DNA of 64,000 bases, from contig JAMWCD010000009.1 in assembly GCA_023818965.1 (NCBI GenBank), positions 1-64,000 on the forward strand, read 5' to 3'. Position numbers and translations under genes: made by a program. The notes under the pieces are model-generated. The model did no database searches and had not been told where the DNA came from. It saw only the letters and a program-made list of their open reading frames with translations. The DNA comes from Candidatus Omnitrophota bacterium (GTDB taxonomy: Bacteria; Ratteibacteria; UBA8468; B48-G9; DTJG01). This document shows positions 1 to 7,697 of this stretch, one piece after another (positions within the stretch are counted from its first letter, which is position 1; each line of letters begins with the position of its first letter).

Positions 1-12
1 TATCTTTCCCAT
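1..12 (-). CDS. start of a leftward gene, probably transposase (partial)
   Basis: On the minus strand an AAAAGGAGG ribosome-binding site (19-27) stands six bases before an ATG at 12-10, followed by codons for Gly-Lys-Ile before the window ends. Only four codons are visible, so the product cannot be read. Its position just inside repeated terminal sequences suggests a transposase or integrase. Confidence 0.45.
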
Positions 13-51
13 CGGCTACCTCCTTTTTAAAAACTATGATAGCCGATGGGA
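7..51 (-). promoter_or_regulatory. hairpin sequestering the start codon of the leftward gene
   Basis: TCCCATCGGCTA (7-18) and TAGCCGATGGGA (40-51) are perfect 12-bp inverted repeats. In a minus-strand RNA the second arm contains the AUG, and the loop holds the ribosome-binding site directly beside the stem. A transcript starting upstream of 51, for example readthrough from flanking DNA, could fold and hide the start. IS10 and IS50 use this kind of protection against external transcription; here the role is inferred. Confidence 0.5.
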
Positions 52-54
52 TTA

Positions 55-122
55 CGACATTCTATCTTTTAAATCAATGGCGACATTTTATCTTTTAAAT
101 ATACGACATTCTATCTTTTAAA
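55..122. repeat. three direct repeats, IS terminal repeats
   Basis: CGACATTYTATCTTTTAAAT occurs at 55-74, 81-100 and 104-122 (the last copy one base shorter). Start-to-start spacings are 26 and 23 bases. The copies differ at one base (C or T). They are too few, too close and too even to be a CRISPR array, and they fit transposase-binding terminal repeats. Confidence 0.6.
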
Positions 123-131
123 CAACAGACC

Positions 132-779
132 TCACCGGGTTTTAGGATAACCCACATGTTGAATCAGAATAATTTTTTGTTCAGGTCTCAAATTCAATGA
201 TTGAGCAAGCCCTTGTTTATCAACAATTCCCAGAACAACTGTATTTAATCCTTCAGATGCACAAAATAGATACACATTCTGGCTGATGAAACCTGTATCA
301 GTCGCTGAATAAAAATCCTTATCTGTCTGCGATGCCCTGCCCATTTTTGAATAATCAGCAATATAAGCAAGGACAACTGGAGCTGTCTTAACAAATGCCT
401 GTCTTCCAAAATTTGCTCTCAAATCACCTCCAACAACAGGTTTCAAAACACTATTTTTCGCATCATAAACATAAACACCCTTTGATGTTGCAACATAAAT
501 ATCAATTTCCTGCCAGTTAGAAGCAGATGGTGCTGTTCTTTTTCCTGATTCAGGTCTATTGATGCCAAAGGCAGCCCAGAGTAAATTTGATAGTGTCTGT
601 AAAGACAATTCCTGAGAACCAAATTCCCTCATTGATTTTCTCGCACTCAGTGCCTCCATCAATGGCTTACCGCCTTTCATTTGTGGGTTTGGTAAAGAAA
701 TCGACTGAATCTCATTTTCCTGAGCATAACAAAATCCTGTAAATAGAAAAAGCATCAAAAATACAGTAATTTTTCTCAT
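132..779 (-). CDS. exported nitroreductase-family protein (SagB/ThcOx-like)
   Basis: A 215-residue FMN-binding nitroreductase-fold protein. The start at 779 is chosen because GGGAGA lies five bases upstream and the protein then opens with a Sec signal peptide (MRKITVFLMLFLFTGFCYA). The mature part has the usual landmarks: an ARKSMREF segment, a LSNLLWAAFGINRP segment, GKRTAPSASNWQEID, and a C-terminal SEGLNTVVLG stretch. Family members reduce nitro groups, quinones or enones with NAD(P)H, or oxidise azolines; the substrate here is unknown. An in-frame start at 806 exists but would precede the signal peptide. The gene stands alone beside the IS end, with no operon partner. Family call firm, specificity unknown. 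Confidence 0.8.
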   Translation of the reverse strand: MRKITVFLMLFLFTGFCYAQENEIQSISLPNPQMKGGKPLMEALSARKSMREFGSQELSLQTLSNLLWAAFGINRPESGKRTAPSASNWQEIDIYVATSKGVYVYDAKNSVLKPVVGGDLRANFGRQAFVKTAPVVLAYIADYSKMGRASQTDKDFYSATDTGFISQNVYLFCASEGLNTVVLGIVDKQGLAQSLNLRPEQKIILIQHVGYPKTR

Positions 780-806
780 ATCGTCTCCCTGGTATAAGGA
801 AAACAT

Positions 807-1151
807 TAGATCACCATATTTTGATTTTTCTCTGGTAATATCATAGCACTTATTTCAAAAAAAGAAAAACTTCTTGACTTCAGCAACATCTTGAAATAAA
901 CTACTTAATGCTACATTCTTCATAGGGTGAAATGAAAGAGAGGTTAAAATCTCCCTCAATCCCCCTTTACAAAAAGTGGGAAGAATAGAGAGAGGATTTA
1001 TAAAAGGGGTCCACATCCCCTCCTGAAAGGAGGGATGTAAGGGGAGGTTCAAAAGAGGGAATAGAAGGGAATTCAGGAGGGTTAGGTTGGATTTTTTGAG
1101 TGTCTTCGTCCACAGCGGGACGGGTAAGGGGTAAAAAACAAGGAGGGAGTT
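807..1151. repeat. gene-free stretch with G-rich palindromic repeat, copy 1
   Basis: There is no credible gene in these 345 bases. From about 940 to 1140 the sequence is a mosaic of C-rich and G-rich tracts able to fold back, for example CATCCCCTCCT against AGGAGGGATG near 1014-1036. The part around 1085-1132 (GGATTTTTTGAG, a CTTCG run, GGGACGGG, GGGTAAAAAA) matches the reverse complement of 55655-55730, so this is an inverted copy of the repeat family also present at 4040-4325 and 55673-55902. A 9-bp inverted repeat (TTATTTCAA, 850-858 with 891-899) lies nearby. Confidence 0.6.
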
Positions 1152-2693
1152 ATGGGAAGGAAATCTTTGATAATTCTGACTTTAATATTATCAGGCATGT
1201 TAAAACTTTGTAGCGCTGATGTATCCTTAGCACCAATATTCAGCAATGGTGCAGTGTTACAACGAGAAGCAAGAATTCCTGTATGGGGAACCGCAGGACC
1301 TGGTGAAAAAATCATACTGACTATTGGTGATATAAACATCTCTACAACTGCTGATGAAAATGGCAACTGGAAAATTTTTCTTCCTGAACATAAAGCAGGT
1401 GGACCTTATGAAATGGTTGTTAGCGGGAAAAATACCATAACAGTGAGTGATATTTATTTTGGTGATGTATGGTTCTGTTTAGGACAGTCCAATATGGCAA
1501 TGTATGTTGCGGGAAGTGCCAATGCACAGGAAGAAATAAAACAAGCATCAAATACAATGATTAGAGAATTTAAAATACCTGGTATTCCTTCAGAAAATCC
1601 AAAAAATGAATTACAGGGCACCTGGAAGGTTTGTAACAGTTCAACAGTAGGTTCATTTTCAGCAACAGCATACTTCTTTGCAAAAAACATTCAACCCGAA
1701 ATTGGAGTCGCGATTGGAATTATTAATTGCTCAGTGGGTGGGACAAGAATCGAAGCATGGATGAGCAGGCAATCGCTTGAAAAAATTCCTGAAATGAAAA
1801 AATTTCTTGAAATTCAGGACAAAAACATTCAGGATTATAAGGTTGCTATGGAGCAATATAACAATAAAATCAAGGAATGGCAGGATGCATGTGAAAAAGC
1901 AAAAAAAGATGGCACACCACTGCCTGAAAAACCACAGCAACCAAAATCCCCAATTAATGCAAATGCTTACAGTGCCCTTTTCAATGGTATGGTTGCTCCT
2001 TTACAGGGATTTCCGATTAAAGGAATTTTATGGTATCAGGGAGAATCAAATACAAGAAGTAATGCATACCTTTATAGAACACTTCTTTCTGCACTTATAG
2101 ATGACTGGAGAAATTTCTGGAAACAGGAAGTTCCATTTATTTTCGTACAATTGCCGAACATCGGTAAAGTTTGCGAGACATACGAAGATAATACCTGGGC
2201 AGTACTGAGAGAGTCGCAACTGGTAAATCTTAATAAACCAAAAACAGCCATGGCTGTTACCATTGATATTGGAGAGGCAAATAACATTCACCCTTTAAAT
2301 AAACAGGAAGTTGGAAAGCGTCTTGCGCTCGCAGCACTGGCAACTGTTTATGGAAAAAAGATTGTTTATTCAGGACCAGTGTATTCGGGAATGAAAATAG
2401 AAGGGAACAAAATCAGAATTAAATTCAATCATACTGGCAGTGGACTTATTGCAAAGGATTCTGACCGGTTGATGGGTTTTGTTATTGCAGGGGAAGACCA
2501 AAAATTTGTCAAGGCACAGGCAAAGATTGAAAATGATACAGTTGTTGTCTGGAGTGATGAAATAGAAAAACCTGTAGCAGTAAGATATGCCTGGGCAGGA
2601 AATCCTGTATGTAATCTGTACAATAAAGAAGGGCTTCCTGCTTCTCCATTTCGCACAGATAACTGGCAGGTTATTTCAATGCCATTAAAATAA
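1152..2693 (+). CDS. sialate O-acetylesterase family protein, exported
   Basis: A 513-residue SGNH/GDSL-type carbohydrate esterase (SASA, formerly DUF303). It begins with a signal peptide (about residues 1-22) and a beta-rich domain. The catalytic block GQSN follows with Ser113, then the GILWYQGESNT block, and a C-terminal NNIHP segment supplying the probable catalytic His380. The family removes acetyl groups from sialic acids or, in environmental bacteria, often from plant or algal polysaccharides. The start has a good AGGAGGGAG site five bases away. The stop is followed at once by the radical SAM gene. A charged helical insert (about residues 215-260) carries many Lys and Gln. Family firm; substrate unknown. 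Confidence 0.85.
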   Translation: MGRKSLIILTLILSGMLKLCSADVSLAPIFSNGAVLQREARIPVWGTAGPGEKIILTIGDINISTTADENGNWKIFLPEHKAGGPYEMVVSGKNTITVSDIYFGDVWFCLGQSNMAMYVAGSANAQEEIKQASNTMIREFKIPGIPSENPKNELQGTWKVCNSSTVGSFSATAYFFAKNIQPEIGVAIGIINCSVGGTRIEAWMSRQSLEKIPEMKKFLEIQDKNIQDYKVAMEQYNNKIKEWQDACEKAKKDGTPLPEKPQQPKSPINANAYSALFNGMVAPLQGFPIKGILWYQGESNTRSNAYLYRTLLSALIDDWRNFWKQEVPFIFVQLPNIGKVCETYEDNTWAVLRESQLVNLNKPKTAMAVTIDIGEANNIHPLNKQEVGKRLALAALATVYGKKIVYSGPVYSGMKIEGNKIRIKFNHTGSGLIAKDSDRLMGFVIAGEDQKFVKAQAKIENDTVVVWSDEIEKPVAVRYAWAGNPVCNLYNKEGLPASPFRTDNWQVISMPLK

Positions 2694-2711
2694 TTGTTCC
2701 CATCTGATTTT

Positions 2712-4010
2712 ATGAAACATTCAGCTTTGTTTGTTAATCCACCTGTTTATGATTTTTCTGCATCTGATTTATGGAGCAAGCCATATGGTTTTCTCTTCAT
2801 TGTTGATATGTTTATAAAAAATCAGTGGGAAGTTTTTTATTTTGATTTTATGAATAGACACAATCAATATTATCAGGGCAAAAATAAAAAGTTTGGTTGT
2901 GGTCAATATTACTCACAGGTTGTTGAGAAACCAGAAATTTATAAGGATGTACCAAGGAAATATAAAAGATTTGGACTGCCAGACGAAGTATTTGTTGAGT
3001 ATCTTGAAAAAATCAGGAAAATTGACATTGTTCTTATTACCTGTGGAATGACTTACTGGTACAAAGGAGTTGAAGAAGTAATCAAAACAATCAGAAAATT
3101 TACAGATGCAAAAATTATCGCTGGTGGAATATACCCAAGTTTCTGTCCTGAACATGCAAAAAATCTCGGCGTGGATATTGTTTTCCAGGGAAGTAACATC
3201 AAGGATTTTGTCTCTGTTTTTAATAGTTCCACTGATTTTCATTTGAAATATTTTGATCGTCTCTTTCCATACTGGGATGTTTATCAAAAACTTTCATATC
3301 TTGTTGTTAGAACAAGTTTCGGTTGTCCATTTTCGTGCTATTACTGTGGAATAAAAAAAATTTATCCTGAGTATGTTTTAAGGAATATTTCTGATGTTGT
3401 TGAGGAAATAAGTAAAAATCTGATGAAATACAATGTGAAAGATATTGCATTTTATGATGATGCTCTTTTGTGTAAATTCAAAGACCACCTTGAGAAAATT
3501 ATAGAAAAAATCATAAATACCTGGGGAACATTGAATTTTCATACTCCAAATGGTATTCATCCAAAATTTATTGACAGAGAACTTGCCAGTTTTTTAAAAC
3601 ATGCAGGTTTCAAAACCCTTCGTCTATCAGTAGAGACAATTGATGAAAAAAGGATGAAAGAATCAAGTTTTAAACTCAATATCTCTGAGTTTGAATCAGC
3701 AATAAAAAATCTTGTTGATGCTGGTTTTACAAAAGATAACATTGGCGCTTATATTCTTGCAGGACTTCCTGGACAGGACTTCAATCAGGTAATGGAAACA
3801 GTGAAATTTCTTAAACAATTCCCATGTTCAATAAAGATTGCTGAATACAGCCCTATTCCTGGCACAATTGACTTTGAAATTTCAAAAAAACTTTATCCTT
3901 TTCTTCCGCTTGATGAACCGTTATATCAGAATAATTCAATTTTTCCTTTATGGACATTTGAGAATAAATGGGAAAAAATTGATTACTTAAAAAATTTTGC
4001 AAAAAATTGA
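2712..4010 (+). CDS. B12-binding-domain radical SAM protein
   Basis: A 432-residue protein with an N-terminal Rossmann-like region resembling cobalamin-binding domains. A radical SAM core follows, with the CxxxCxxC cluster motif GCPFSCYYC at about residues 205-213. The LRLSVETID and GLPGQD segments match SAM-binding core motifs. Members of this class methylate or rearrange lipids, antibiotics and cofactors; no specific function can be read here. An upstream in-frame TTG at 2694 abuts the preceding stop, but neither start has a clear ribosome-binding site; ATG at 2712 is preferred because it opens the conserved LFVNPP segment. It probably shares a transcript with the sialate esterase gene. Confidence 0.75.
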   Translation: MKHSALFVNPPVYDFSASDLWSKPYGFLFIVDMFIKNQWEVFYFDFMNRHNQYYQGKNKKFGCGQYYSQVVEKPEIYKDVPRKYKRFGLPDEVFVEYLEKIRKIDIVLITCGMTYWYKGVEEVIKTIRKFTDAKIIAGGIYPSFCPEHAKNLGVDIVFQGSNIKDFVSVFNSSTDFHLKYFDRLFPYWDVYQKLSYLVVRTSFGCPFSCYYCGIKKIYPEYVLRNISDVVEEISKNLMKYNVKDIAFYDDALLCKFKDHLEKIIEKIINTWGTLNFHTPNGIHPKFIDRELASFLKHAGFKTLRLSVETIDEKRMKESSFKLNISEFESAIKNLVDAGFTKDNIGAYILAGLPGQDFNQVMETVKFLKQFPCSIKIAEYSPIPGTIDFEISKKLYPFLPLDEPLYQNNSIFPLWTFENKWEKIDYLKNFAKN

Positions 4011-4325
4011 TTAACCATATATTTCATTGATCCCAATTACCCCGTTCCCGCCCCCACAGTGCACCTTGCCCACTCCGGGCACGATTCATTTTTTCCTTTT
4101 CGGTAATCCCCCTTTCATTCCCCCTTTTGAACCTCCCCTTGTATCCCCTCCTAAATCCCCCTTCAATTCCCCCTTTTTCAAAGGGGGACTAAGGGGGATT
4201 TAAATCCACCCCCCCACCCTCCTTTAAAAAAGGAGGGAGAGAAAATTTCCCCCTTTTATAAAGTGGATAAAACTTTTTACTTTTCTTATACCTTCCTGTG
4301 AAATCTTTCATAACTTATTTGACAC
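4011..4325. repeat. palindromic C/G-tract repeat, copy 2
   Basis: No gene lies between 4011 and 4314. The segment contains stacked inverted modules such as TTCCCCCTTTTTCAAAGGGG (about 4170) and a CCCTCCTTT/AAAGGAGGG hairpin (about 4215-4245). The TTTCATAACTTATTTGACAC end (4306-4325) recurs exactly at 55883-55902. The CCACCCCC...CCCTCCTTTAA module is shared with 55715-55750. This looks like a dispersed non-coding element rather than a terminator. Its right end overlaps the last codons and the stop of the fumarase beta gene. Confidence 0.65.
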
Positions 4326-4848
4326 AACATTCGTAAAAATCCTTTCCGTAACTATCAATACACACAATGGCAGGAAAATTTTCAACCTCAATTCTATAAA
4401 CTGCCTCTGGTCCAAGGTCATCAAAAGCAATAACCTGCAAGTTTTTCACAAACTGTGATAAATATGCTCCGCATCCACCATAGGTAACAAGATAAACTGC
4501 ACGATACTTCACAATCGCTTTTTTTACCATTGGTGAGCGCATACCTTTGCCCATTGTTGCTTTTACTCCTGCCTTCAATAATTCCGGGGTGTATCTATCC
4601 ATTCTTGAACTCGTTGTTGGACCAAAAGAACCAACAGGAAGATCAGGTGGTGCAGGAGTTGGACCAACATAATAAATAATTTGACCACGAGGATCAAAAG
4701 GAAGGGGCTTTTTTTTCTTCAGAATCTTATGAAATCTTTTGTGAGCAGCATCCCTGGCACAATAAATAATTCCTGAAATTTCAACAAAATCACCTGCCTT
4801 AAGATTCAATATTGTTTTTTCATCAACAGGAGTTATTATCTTTTTCAT
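4315..4848 (-). CDS. class I fumarate hydratase, beta subunit
   Basis: A 177-residue Fe-S hydro-lyase C-terminal domain protein. The signature GPTTSSRMDRYTP and the MGKGM and YGGCGAYLS segments identify the beta subunit of two-subunit fumarase or tartrate dehydratase. With the alpha subunit it reversibly hydrates fumarate to malate in the cytoplasm. It overlaps the alpha gene by four bases (ATGA), indicating translational coupling. L-tartrate dehydratase (TtdB) is the main alternative; fumarase is likelier in a housekeeping string. The final codons and stop coincide with one end of a dispersed repeat, so the natural C-terminus may have been altered. Confidence 0.85.
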   Translation of the reverse strand: MKKIITPVDEKTILNLKAGDFVEISGIIYCARDAAHKRFHKILKKKKPLPFDPRGQIIYYVGPTPAPPDLPVGSFGPTTSSRMDRYTPELLKAGVKATMGKGMRSPMVKKAIVKYRAVYLVTYGGCGAYLSQFVKNLQVIAFDDLGPEAVYRIEVENFPAIVCIDSYGKDFYECCVK

Positions 4849-5687
4849 ATCTCAACCCTGTGCATTCTATGCGCCCAGCATGATATAGAAACTGCAACAG
4901 GAAAACCCGCAATATGTGTTGGGAAATTTTTTATCCGCACATCAAGACAGGTATTATCCCCACCGAAACCACCAGGACCAATCATGAGAGCATTAATCTC
5001 AGAAATCAATTGTTTTTCAATTTCCTCGAGTTTCCCCCTCTGTTGTCTTCCTGTTTCAAGCAATGCTTTTTTCGATAAACACAGTGCCTTATCTGCTGTG
5101 CCACCCATTCCAATACCAACAAACACAGGTGGGCAGGGATTTGGTCCTGCTTTTTTTACACAACCAACGACAAATTTTTTAACAGCATCCATATCAACTG
5201 TTGGCTTGAACATTTTTAAAGTAGTTGTATTTTCAGAGCCAAAACCCTTGATAAGAATAGAAAAATTTATCCTGTCTCCAGGAACAATTTCACACCACAA
5301 TACTGCAGGTGTATTATCAAAAGTATTTTTTCTATCCGGTACAGTTACAATAGATTTTCTCAAATAAAAATCTTTGTAGGCGCGTCGAACTGCACTGTCA
5401 ACAAGTTCCTGTAATGAATTGAACTGATTAAATTCAATCATTGCCCCTGTACCAATTTCAAAAAATACTTCAACCATTCCTGTGTCCTGGCACAGAGGCA
5501 ATCTCTTCATTTCAGCAATGTGTATGTTGTCAATAATGATTTCAAGAACCTTCTTTCCATAAGGATTTTTTTCAGTTTTCAGTGCGTTTTGCAAAAGTTT
5601 TTTAATTTCTGGTTCAAGAGTAAAACTTGCTGTGCCAATTGCCGAATAGATTTTCTCTTCAATCAATTTTTCTTTAACTGTTCTCAT
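4845..5687 (-). CDS. class I fumarate hydratase, alpha subunit
   Basis: A 280-residue N-terminal subunit of a [4Fe-4S] hydro-lyase. Visible signatures are LPLCQDTGMVEVF (cluster Cys), KKAGPNPCPP, the glycine-rich FVGIGMGGTADKA stretch and MIGPGGFGGDNTCLDV. The cysteines in the LCQDTG, VGCVKK/NPCPP and DNTCLDV areas are candidates for the three cluster ligands. The enzyme is oxygen-sensitive in characterised relatives, consistent with anaerobic life. The gene follows recO by three bases and overlaps the beta gene, so both subunits are made together. Tartrate dehydratase alpha cannot be excluded. Confidence 0.87.
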   Translation of the reverse strand: MRTVKEKLIEEKIYSAIGTASFTLEPEIKKLLQNALKTEKNPYGKKVLEIIIDNIHIAEMKRLPLCQDTGMVEVFFEIGTGAMIEFNQFNSLQELVDSAVRRAYKDFYLRKSIVTVPDRKNTFDNTPAVLWCEIVPGDRINFSILIKGFGSENTTTLKMFKPTVDMDAVKKFVVGCVKKAGPNPCPPVFVGIGMGGTADKALCLSKKALLETGRQQRGKLEEIEKQLISEINALMIGPGGFGGDNTCLDVRIKNFPTHIAGFPVAVSISCWAHRMHRVEI

Positions 5688-5690
5688 GGT

Positions 5691-6398
5691 TCATTCATTT
5701 ATATGATAATGAATAATTTCATTCAAACATTTCATTAAATTTTCAAAAAGTTGGTCAGGTATGTATTTTACCATTGAAAGGTTATCTGCAGGAATTTTGG
5801 AGAAAAATCTCAGAACATCAATATGTTTTGCAGGTATTTTGAATGCAGTGGACTCACCTGCCTGGCATTTTGAACAAACAACACCACCAAGTTTTCCACT
5901 AAAAAAATTCAATTGGTCCTGGCTTCCACAAACAAGACATTTTTCAAGAAAAGGACCAAAACCAAGGAGGAAAAGTAATTTTTCAGTTATATAAATCTCA
6001 ACAGCCCTGTGATTTTTGATTGATGGAATCAATTTCCCGATATTGAAGACGAGTTCATAAATTTCCTTACTGTTAAATCTTGACGCAGGAACAAGTTTAT
6101 CGACAAGAAAAAGAATTTTTTTCCATAGAACAAGTTTATCTGAATGGAAATTAAAAATTTCCAGAACCGCTGGCTTTGTAACAAGTTCAAGCCCTGGTCT
6201 TGATTTAAGATAAACAAATGCCTCAATACAAGCACCCTCCTGATAGGCAATCGGAGGAATTTTTTTTGATACACATCTAACTCCCTTCATCAATCCAGAG
6301 ATTTTTCCTGTTGAGTCAGTAAGGAGATGAACAATAACACTTGTCTCACGAAAATCAATTTTTTTTAGGATTATCGCTTTTATTTTTGTCGGTGGCAT
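5691..6398 (-). CDS. recO: DNA repair protein RecO
   Basis: A 235-residue RecF-pathway mediator that loads RecA on SSB-coated DNA and anneals strands. The N-terminal OB fold reads KAIILKKIDFRETSVIVHLLT, with G-KISGLMKGVR after it. The C-terminal helical part carries a zinc site of two CxxC pairs (CLVCG and CSKC, about residues 150-175). The start at 6398 is chosen because the family normally begins right at this OB strand; a TTG at 6431 would add eleven residues. It overlaps the upstream DUF502 gene by 44 bases in another frame. Length is typical. Confidence 0.85.
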   Translation of the reverse strand: MPPTKIKAIILKKIDFRETSVIVHLLTDSTGKISGLMKGVRCVSKKIPPIAYQEGACIEAFVYLKSRPGLELVTKPAVLEIFNFHSDKLVLWKKILFLVDKLVPASRFNSKEIYELVFNIGKLIPSIKNHRAVEIYITEKLLFLLGFGPFLEKCLVCGSQDQLNFFSGKLGGVVCSKCQAGESTAFKIPAKHIDVLRFFSKIPADNLSMVKYIPDQLFENLMKCLNEIIHYHINE

Positions 6399-6969
6399 TT
6401 GATAAACTGTAGATACCAAAGGAAAGCACAATTTTCATCCCTGCTTCAACTGTGATGGGAAGAATTTTTATTCTATCTTTGTGGATAAGAAGAACAACCC
6501 CTGTTGTAGGATTTGGCACAGTCGGTACAAAAACAGTCCAGTATTCGTCTTCAATCTCCTGAAGAATTTTTTCTTTGCTTGTGATGAAACCAATTGTAGA
6601 AACACCTTCTGCAATTTTAACAAGTGCCACACCCTGAAAAATTTGTTTTTCTTTCCTGAAAATCTGCTGAAGAATTGATTGAACGAATTGATAGAGCCGA
6701 TTGAAAACAGGAATAGAAACAAATGCCTTTTCAAGGTAACGGATAATTCTTCTTCCAAAGATATTCTGGGCAAAAAAACCGAGAAGTAAAATTAATGCAA
6801 TCAGGGAAATCAAACCAAGACCCCTGACATAAAATTGGGGTACTGCCCTTTGAATCCATTGACCGATTAAACTTTCAAGAAAAACAAAAATTTTCCACAA
6901 TACCCAGATGGAAACGGTTGCAGGAACAATAACAAGAATTCCTGAGATAAAATAGTTTTTCAGTTTCAT
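6355..6969 (-). CDS. DUF502 inner-membrane protein
   Basis: A 204-residue membrane protein with two N-terminal transmembrane helices (about residues 8-30 and 50-72) and a cytoplasmic beta-rich C-terminal part. The VPATVSIWVLWKIF helix, PVFNRLYQFVQSI and the FVPTVPNPTTG segment are DUF502 hallmarks. The family is widespread and has no established biochemical role. The gene overlaps the dgkA-PAP2 gene by four bases and recO by 44, so it is part of the minus-strand housekeeping string. The C-terminus is a charged Lys/Asn tail. Confidence 0.8.
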   Translation of the reverse strand: MKLKNYFISGILVIVPATVSIWVLWKIFVFLESLIGQWIQRAVPQFYVRGLGLISLIALILLLGFFAQNIFGRRIIRYLEKAFVSIPVFNRLYQFVQSILQQIFRKEKQIFQGVALVKIAEGVSTIGFITSKEKILQEIEDEYWTVFVPTVPNPTTGVVLLIHKDRIKILPITVEAGMKIVLSFGIYSLSNATDKNKSDNPKKN

Positions 6970-7697
6970 TGTAATATTTTAAACTTTTCCACAATTTGAA
7001 ACAATAGCACTGTTATCAAAATTCCAAAAATTGCTCCAATAACTGTTTCCTCTATTGTGTGAATATGTTTGATAATCCTTCCCTGAGCCACCCATATTGC
7101 AAGAAGAAGAACAAGAACTGAAACAAGTGGTTCTGTCTTAAATGTCAGCATTGAAACAATTACCCATATACTGAAGGCAATTCCACTGTGAATGCTTGGC
7201 ATACCACCAGAAATCAGGGCTTCTTTCTTTATCAATGATTTCAGCATAATATAAAGGGCACTAATGAAAAATAGAATTAAAAATGTGAGATACCAGGGCG
7301 AGTTTGCAAGATTTTCAAAAGCATTTCTGAATGAAGGTGGAAAATATTTTGCAAAAAGAAGATACCCTATAATTACTGAAGTCCCTGCAGAAATTAGGAC
7401 TGATGCAGCAGCAACATCCTTAATCTTTCGAACCTGAATGTGATATTCCCTGTAAAACATATCAGTAAGCATTTCTATCACAGTATTAAAAATTTCAGAA
7501 ATAATCACAATCGCAACAACAAGTATCAGAATCAAAAATTCTAAAAATGGCAATCTGAAAAAAATTCCAGCAATGACAACAAAACAACCAATTCCAAAAT
7601 GTATACACAGATTCCTTTCTGTTTTCAGAGCATAAAACAAACCCCTGAAGGCATTTGTAAAACTCTGAACAATATCCTGTCTTTTATCGTTTTGCAT
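6966..7697 (-). CDS. fused diacylglycerol/undecaprenol kinase and PAP2-like phosphatase
   Basis: A protein of about 240 residues joining two lipid-phosphate domains. The N-terminal part (to about residue 115) is a DgkA-type kinase: FRGLFYALKTERNLCIH, the EIFNTVIEMLTD helix and KIKDVAAASVLI. The C-terminal part has PAP2-like motifs: GGMPSIHSGIAFSIW, with the Ser-His pair, and HIHTIEETVIGAIFG. Together these could phosphorylate undecaprenol or diacylglycerol and dephosphorylate the lipid phosphate. In Gram-positives the kinase gene sits beside ybeY and phoH, as here. ATG at 7697 has AGGGG upstream and is preferred over a TTG at 7712. Confidence 0.8.
   Translation of the reverse strand: MQNDKRQDIVQSFTNAFRGLFYALKTERNLCIHFGIGCFVVIAGIFFRLPFLEFLILILVVAIVIISEIFNTVIEMLTDMFYREYHIQVRKIKDVAAASVLISAGTSVIIGYLLFAKYFPPSFRNAFENLANSPWYLTFLILFFISALYIMLKSLIKKEALISGGMPSIHSGIAFSIWVIVSMLTFKTEPLVSVLVLLLAIWVAQGRIIKHIHTIEETVIGAIFGILITVLLFQIVEKFKILQ

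Larger units (their letters stand above)
1..122 (-). mobile_element. terminus of an insertion sequence, cut by window edge
   Basis: Three spaced direct repeats (55-122) lie next to a strong ribosome-binding site and a start codon that opens a gene running leftwards out of the window. A run of short multiple terminal repeats followed by a transposase start is typical of IS21-like and related rve-type elements. The family is inferred, because no transposase residues beyond four codons are visible. The outer end is probably near 122-130, just beyond the stop codon of the neighbouring nitroreductase gene. Confidence 0.5.

Noticed and set aside
55-122. Three repeats as a CRISPR array
   Set aside because: Only three copies with 3-6-base gaps; fits IS terminal repeats.
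2694-2711. TTG start for the radical SAM gene
   Set aside because: No ribosome-binding site; ATG at 2712 opens the conserved part.
4984-5367. 127-codon plus-strand ORF
   Set aside because: Antisense shadow of the fumarase alpha gene, with no ribosome-binding site and no family resemblance.
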